64,000 bases of DNA from Phocoena phocoena (taxonomy: Eukaryota > Chordata > Mammalia > Artiodactyla > Phocoenidae): positions 141,650,263-141,714,262 of the forward strand of contig NC_089221.1 of assembly GCF_963924675.1 (NCBI RefSeq), in the 5' to 3' direction. A program made the translations under genes and the position numbers. Position 1 is the stretch's first letter, and each line of letters starts with the position of its first letter. The notes under the pieces are model-generated. The model ran no database searches. It was not told the DNA's origin and saw only the letters and a program-made list of their open reading frames with translations. Below, piece by piece: positions 62,121-64,000 of the stretch.

Positions 62121-62162
62121 GTGTATATATGTATATATGTCTGTGTGTGTGTATATATTTAA
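62121..62162 (+). repeat. Impure (TG/TA)n tract
   Basis: gtgtgtatatatgtatatatg followed by tgtgtgtgtgtatata, between the old L1 and the LTR. Confidence 0.8.
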
Positions 62163-62620
62163 AGAAAAATGCGCAACATGAAAGTTGTGAGTTTAAGGTT
62201 TATTCAGCGTCTTACTGAAGACTATAGCCTGGGAGACAGCCACTCAGTAGCTTTGAGTAAACTGCTCCGAAGAGGTAGGGGAGGAGCTAGTATGTATATG
62301 AATTTTTTTGGCTAGGAAATAATATATGTAATCAAGCATACCTCTTGGTAAAAGATTGCTTATCACAAGGAACAGATATTTGAAGTTAATGATGTTAGTG
62401 CTTTTCTATCTATGGGAAGGTGCAAGAATCTGGAGTAATTGAAAGTCTTCCTGAGATATACATCTGACTCTAGAGGCCTATTTATTCAAAGCACAGATTG
62501 CCTCATCGTTTTTTGTTTTTTTTTTTCCATTCTGAATTCCTTTCAGGATGCACTGTTGATGGGCAAATTCAGTGGGTTGCAACTTAACCCTAGTATAACT
62601 GGGTGATGAGTGATGTTCTT
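62163..62620 (-). mobile_element. Endogenous retrovirus-type LTR, minus strand
   Basis: In reverse complement the 3' part reads …ggagcagtttactcaaagc, tgagtggctgtctcccaggc, tatagtcttcagtaagacgc and then tgaataaacc, an AATAAA polyadenylation signal. The end is caacatttcat/gcgcattttt-like. The upstream part includes gcaccttcccatagatagaaaagc. The layout is that of an LTR U3-R-U5 region in cetartiodactyl ERVs. No internal retroviral genes are seen next to it. The U3 start near 62620 is not fixed. Confidence 0.6.
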
Positions 62621-63430
62621 TGTTCTTTGTATGTTCATATATCACACATATGTATGCAATAGAAAGAAAAAAATGCCCAAGTATTTTTAATAGATATGAT
62701 AACTCCTTGGTATGAGTAAAGAAAACAAAGGAGAAAAGACAAGAATATCTGTTACCAGGAATGAAAACAGAATTACTATATATCCACTTACAGTAAATAT
62801 TATAAATATAAAAGAAAGTTATAAACTTTATGCCAAGAATGAAAATTTGAACGAAATGGAATTTATAGTAATGTACATCAAAATTGTCACAAAAAGAAAT
62901 GGATAACCTGAATAGTGTATACTTATTAAAGAAATCAAATCAGTAATTAAAAATGTTCATTATTTTCCAAGTCCAGTTGCCTTCACTAGCAGTTTCTAAC
63001 AAATATGCATGAAATTTTAAAAATACTGATATTTCACAAACTACTCCAAAGAACAGAAACAAAACAGTGATATTTGTTTCTGCATTTTTTCAGACTGACC
63101 GAACTTGGACATTAAAATGCATCATGGAGTGGTTAAGAAAAGACTGTTGTTAGGTAATCTTAGTCATAGTCACAAATTTTAAAATATTAAGCAAAATTGA
63201 GAAAGTCATATCTATAAACAAACAAAAACATGCTCATTTGGGGCTTATTTCAGAGATTCACAGTTCATTTAGCATTTGGAAAAACAATAAGTATAATTTG
63301 CCACATTACACAAAAGAGAAGAAAACTCACGTTATCTGAATAAGGAAAAAAATGATTAAATTTAGAATCTATTTGCAACAAAAGAAAAAAAATCAGCAAA
63401 GTAGGAAAAGGAACTTTCTCAATCTTTTAA
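62621..63430. other. No recognised feature
   Basis: AT-rich unique sequence between the LTR and the last L1. Confidence 0.4.
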
Positions 63431-63436
63431 AAATAA

Positions 63437-64000
63437 CAAGAATACCTAATCACCTCACACTGGTCAGAATGGCCATTATCAAAAATTCTACAAACAATAA
63501 ATGCTGGAAAGGGTGTGGAGAGAAAGAAACCCTTTTGCACTGTTGGTGGGAATGTAAATTGATACAGCCGCTATGGAGAACAGTATGGAGGTTCCTTAAA
63601 AACTAAAAATAGAACTATCATATGACCCAGGAATCTCACTACTGGGCATATACCCAGAGAAAACCATAATTCAAAAAGACACATGCACTCCAGTGTTTAC
63701 TGCAGCACTATTTACAATAGCCAGGACATGGAAGCAACCTAAATGTCCATCAACAGATGAATGGATAAAGAAGATGTGGTACATATATACAATGGAACAT
63801 TACTCAGCCATAAAAAGGAATGAAATTGGGTCATTTGTAGAGATGTGGACGGATCTAGAGTCATACAGAGTGAAGTATGTCAGAAAGAGAAAAACATCAT
63901 ATATTAAGGCATATATGTGGAATCTAGAAAAATGGTATAGGTGATCTTATTGGCAAAGCAGAAATAGAGACACAGACGTAGAATACAAACATATGGTCAC
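63437..64000 (+). mobile_element. LINE-1 3' part, plus strand, continues beyond the window
   Basis: Begins abruptly at taatcacctcacactggtcag and runs through the ORF2 C-terminal region towards the 3' UTR. It is the only cetartiodactyl-type L1 in the window on the plus strand. The upstream flank has cttttaaaaat, a TTTT/AA-like site at 63425-63433. The right end and duplication lie outside. Confidence 0.85.
63450..63944 (+). pseudogene. L1 ORF2 C-terminal fragment
   Basis: Two adjacent frames carry the ORF2p C-terminus: [34 protein letters not shown] (to 63606, where a TAA stop interrupts) and, from 63693, [28 protein letters not shown]. The cysteine motif is intact. It is 5'-truncated with no catalytic domain, so non-functional. 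Confidence 0.8.

Overview
This window is AT-rich mammalian nuclear DNA. I recognise no host protein-coding exon, tRNA gene, rRNA gene or other functional cellular RNA gene in it. The repeats point to a cetacean or a close relative. Five copies or fragments of a tRNA-derived SINE of the CHR (Cetacea/Hippopotamidae/Ruminantia) type are recognisable, plus one short head fragment. Several LINE-1 copies carry the cetartiodactyl-type 3' UTR and 5' UTR. Older mammal-wide repeats (L2, MIR, MLT1, MER5A, MER20, Tigger-like, L1M) form the background. The stretch is intergenic or deep intronic, and the only genes are retrotransposon genes, all broken.

Layout. 1-9 kb: a twin-primed (inverted) L1 at about 0.7-2.6 kb, an old L1M 3' half at 3.0-4.3 kb, an MLT1-type solo LTR at 4.9-5.3 kb, and a hAT-like element at 8.1-8.4 kb. 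9.0-16.2 kb: a full-length minus-strand L1 with CpG-rich 5' UTR, ORF1, ORF2, 3' UTR and recognisable target-site duplications. 17.2-18.9 kb: a probable ancient L2 cut by two CHR SINEs. 19-22 kb: MIRs (one split by a Tigger-like DNA transposon), a second Tigger-like element, MER20 and L2 ends. 23-30 kb: two more CHR SINEs, MER5A and L2/MIR fragments. 34.4-35 kb: a short second twin-primed L1. 35-43 kb: mostly unique sequence with a MIR and an L2. 43.1-52.7 kb: a long minus-strand L1, truncated inside its 5' UTR, embedded in a much older minus-strand L1 that also holds a CHR SINE. 53-58 kb: largely unique sequence with microsatellites and a possible endogenous retrovirus remnant. 58.2-62.6 kb: an old L1 3' end, a 5'-truncated minus-strand L1, an old plus-strand L1 fragment and an LTR. 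63.4 kb to the end: a plus-strand L1 3' part running off the window.

How it works together: nothing here forms a cellular pathway. The L1 genes once encoded an RNA-binding chaperone (ORF1p) and an endonuclease/reverse transcriptase (ORF2p). That machinery also mobilised the SINEs. The record is visible as T/A-rich tails, target-site duplications, TTTT/AA-type cleavage contexts, twin-priming inversions and nested insertions. I did not find a new biological system. The observations of most interest concern insertion mechanisms, nesting order and strand bias. Family names rest on recognition by eye, because no database search could be run.
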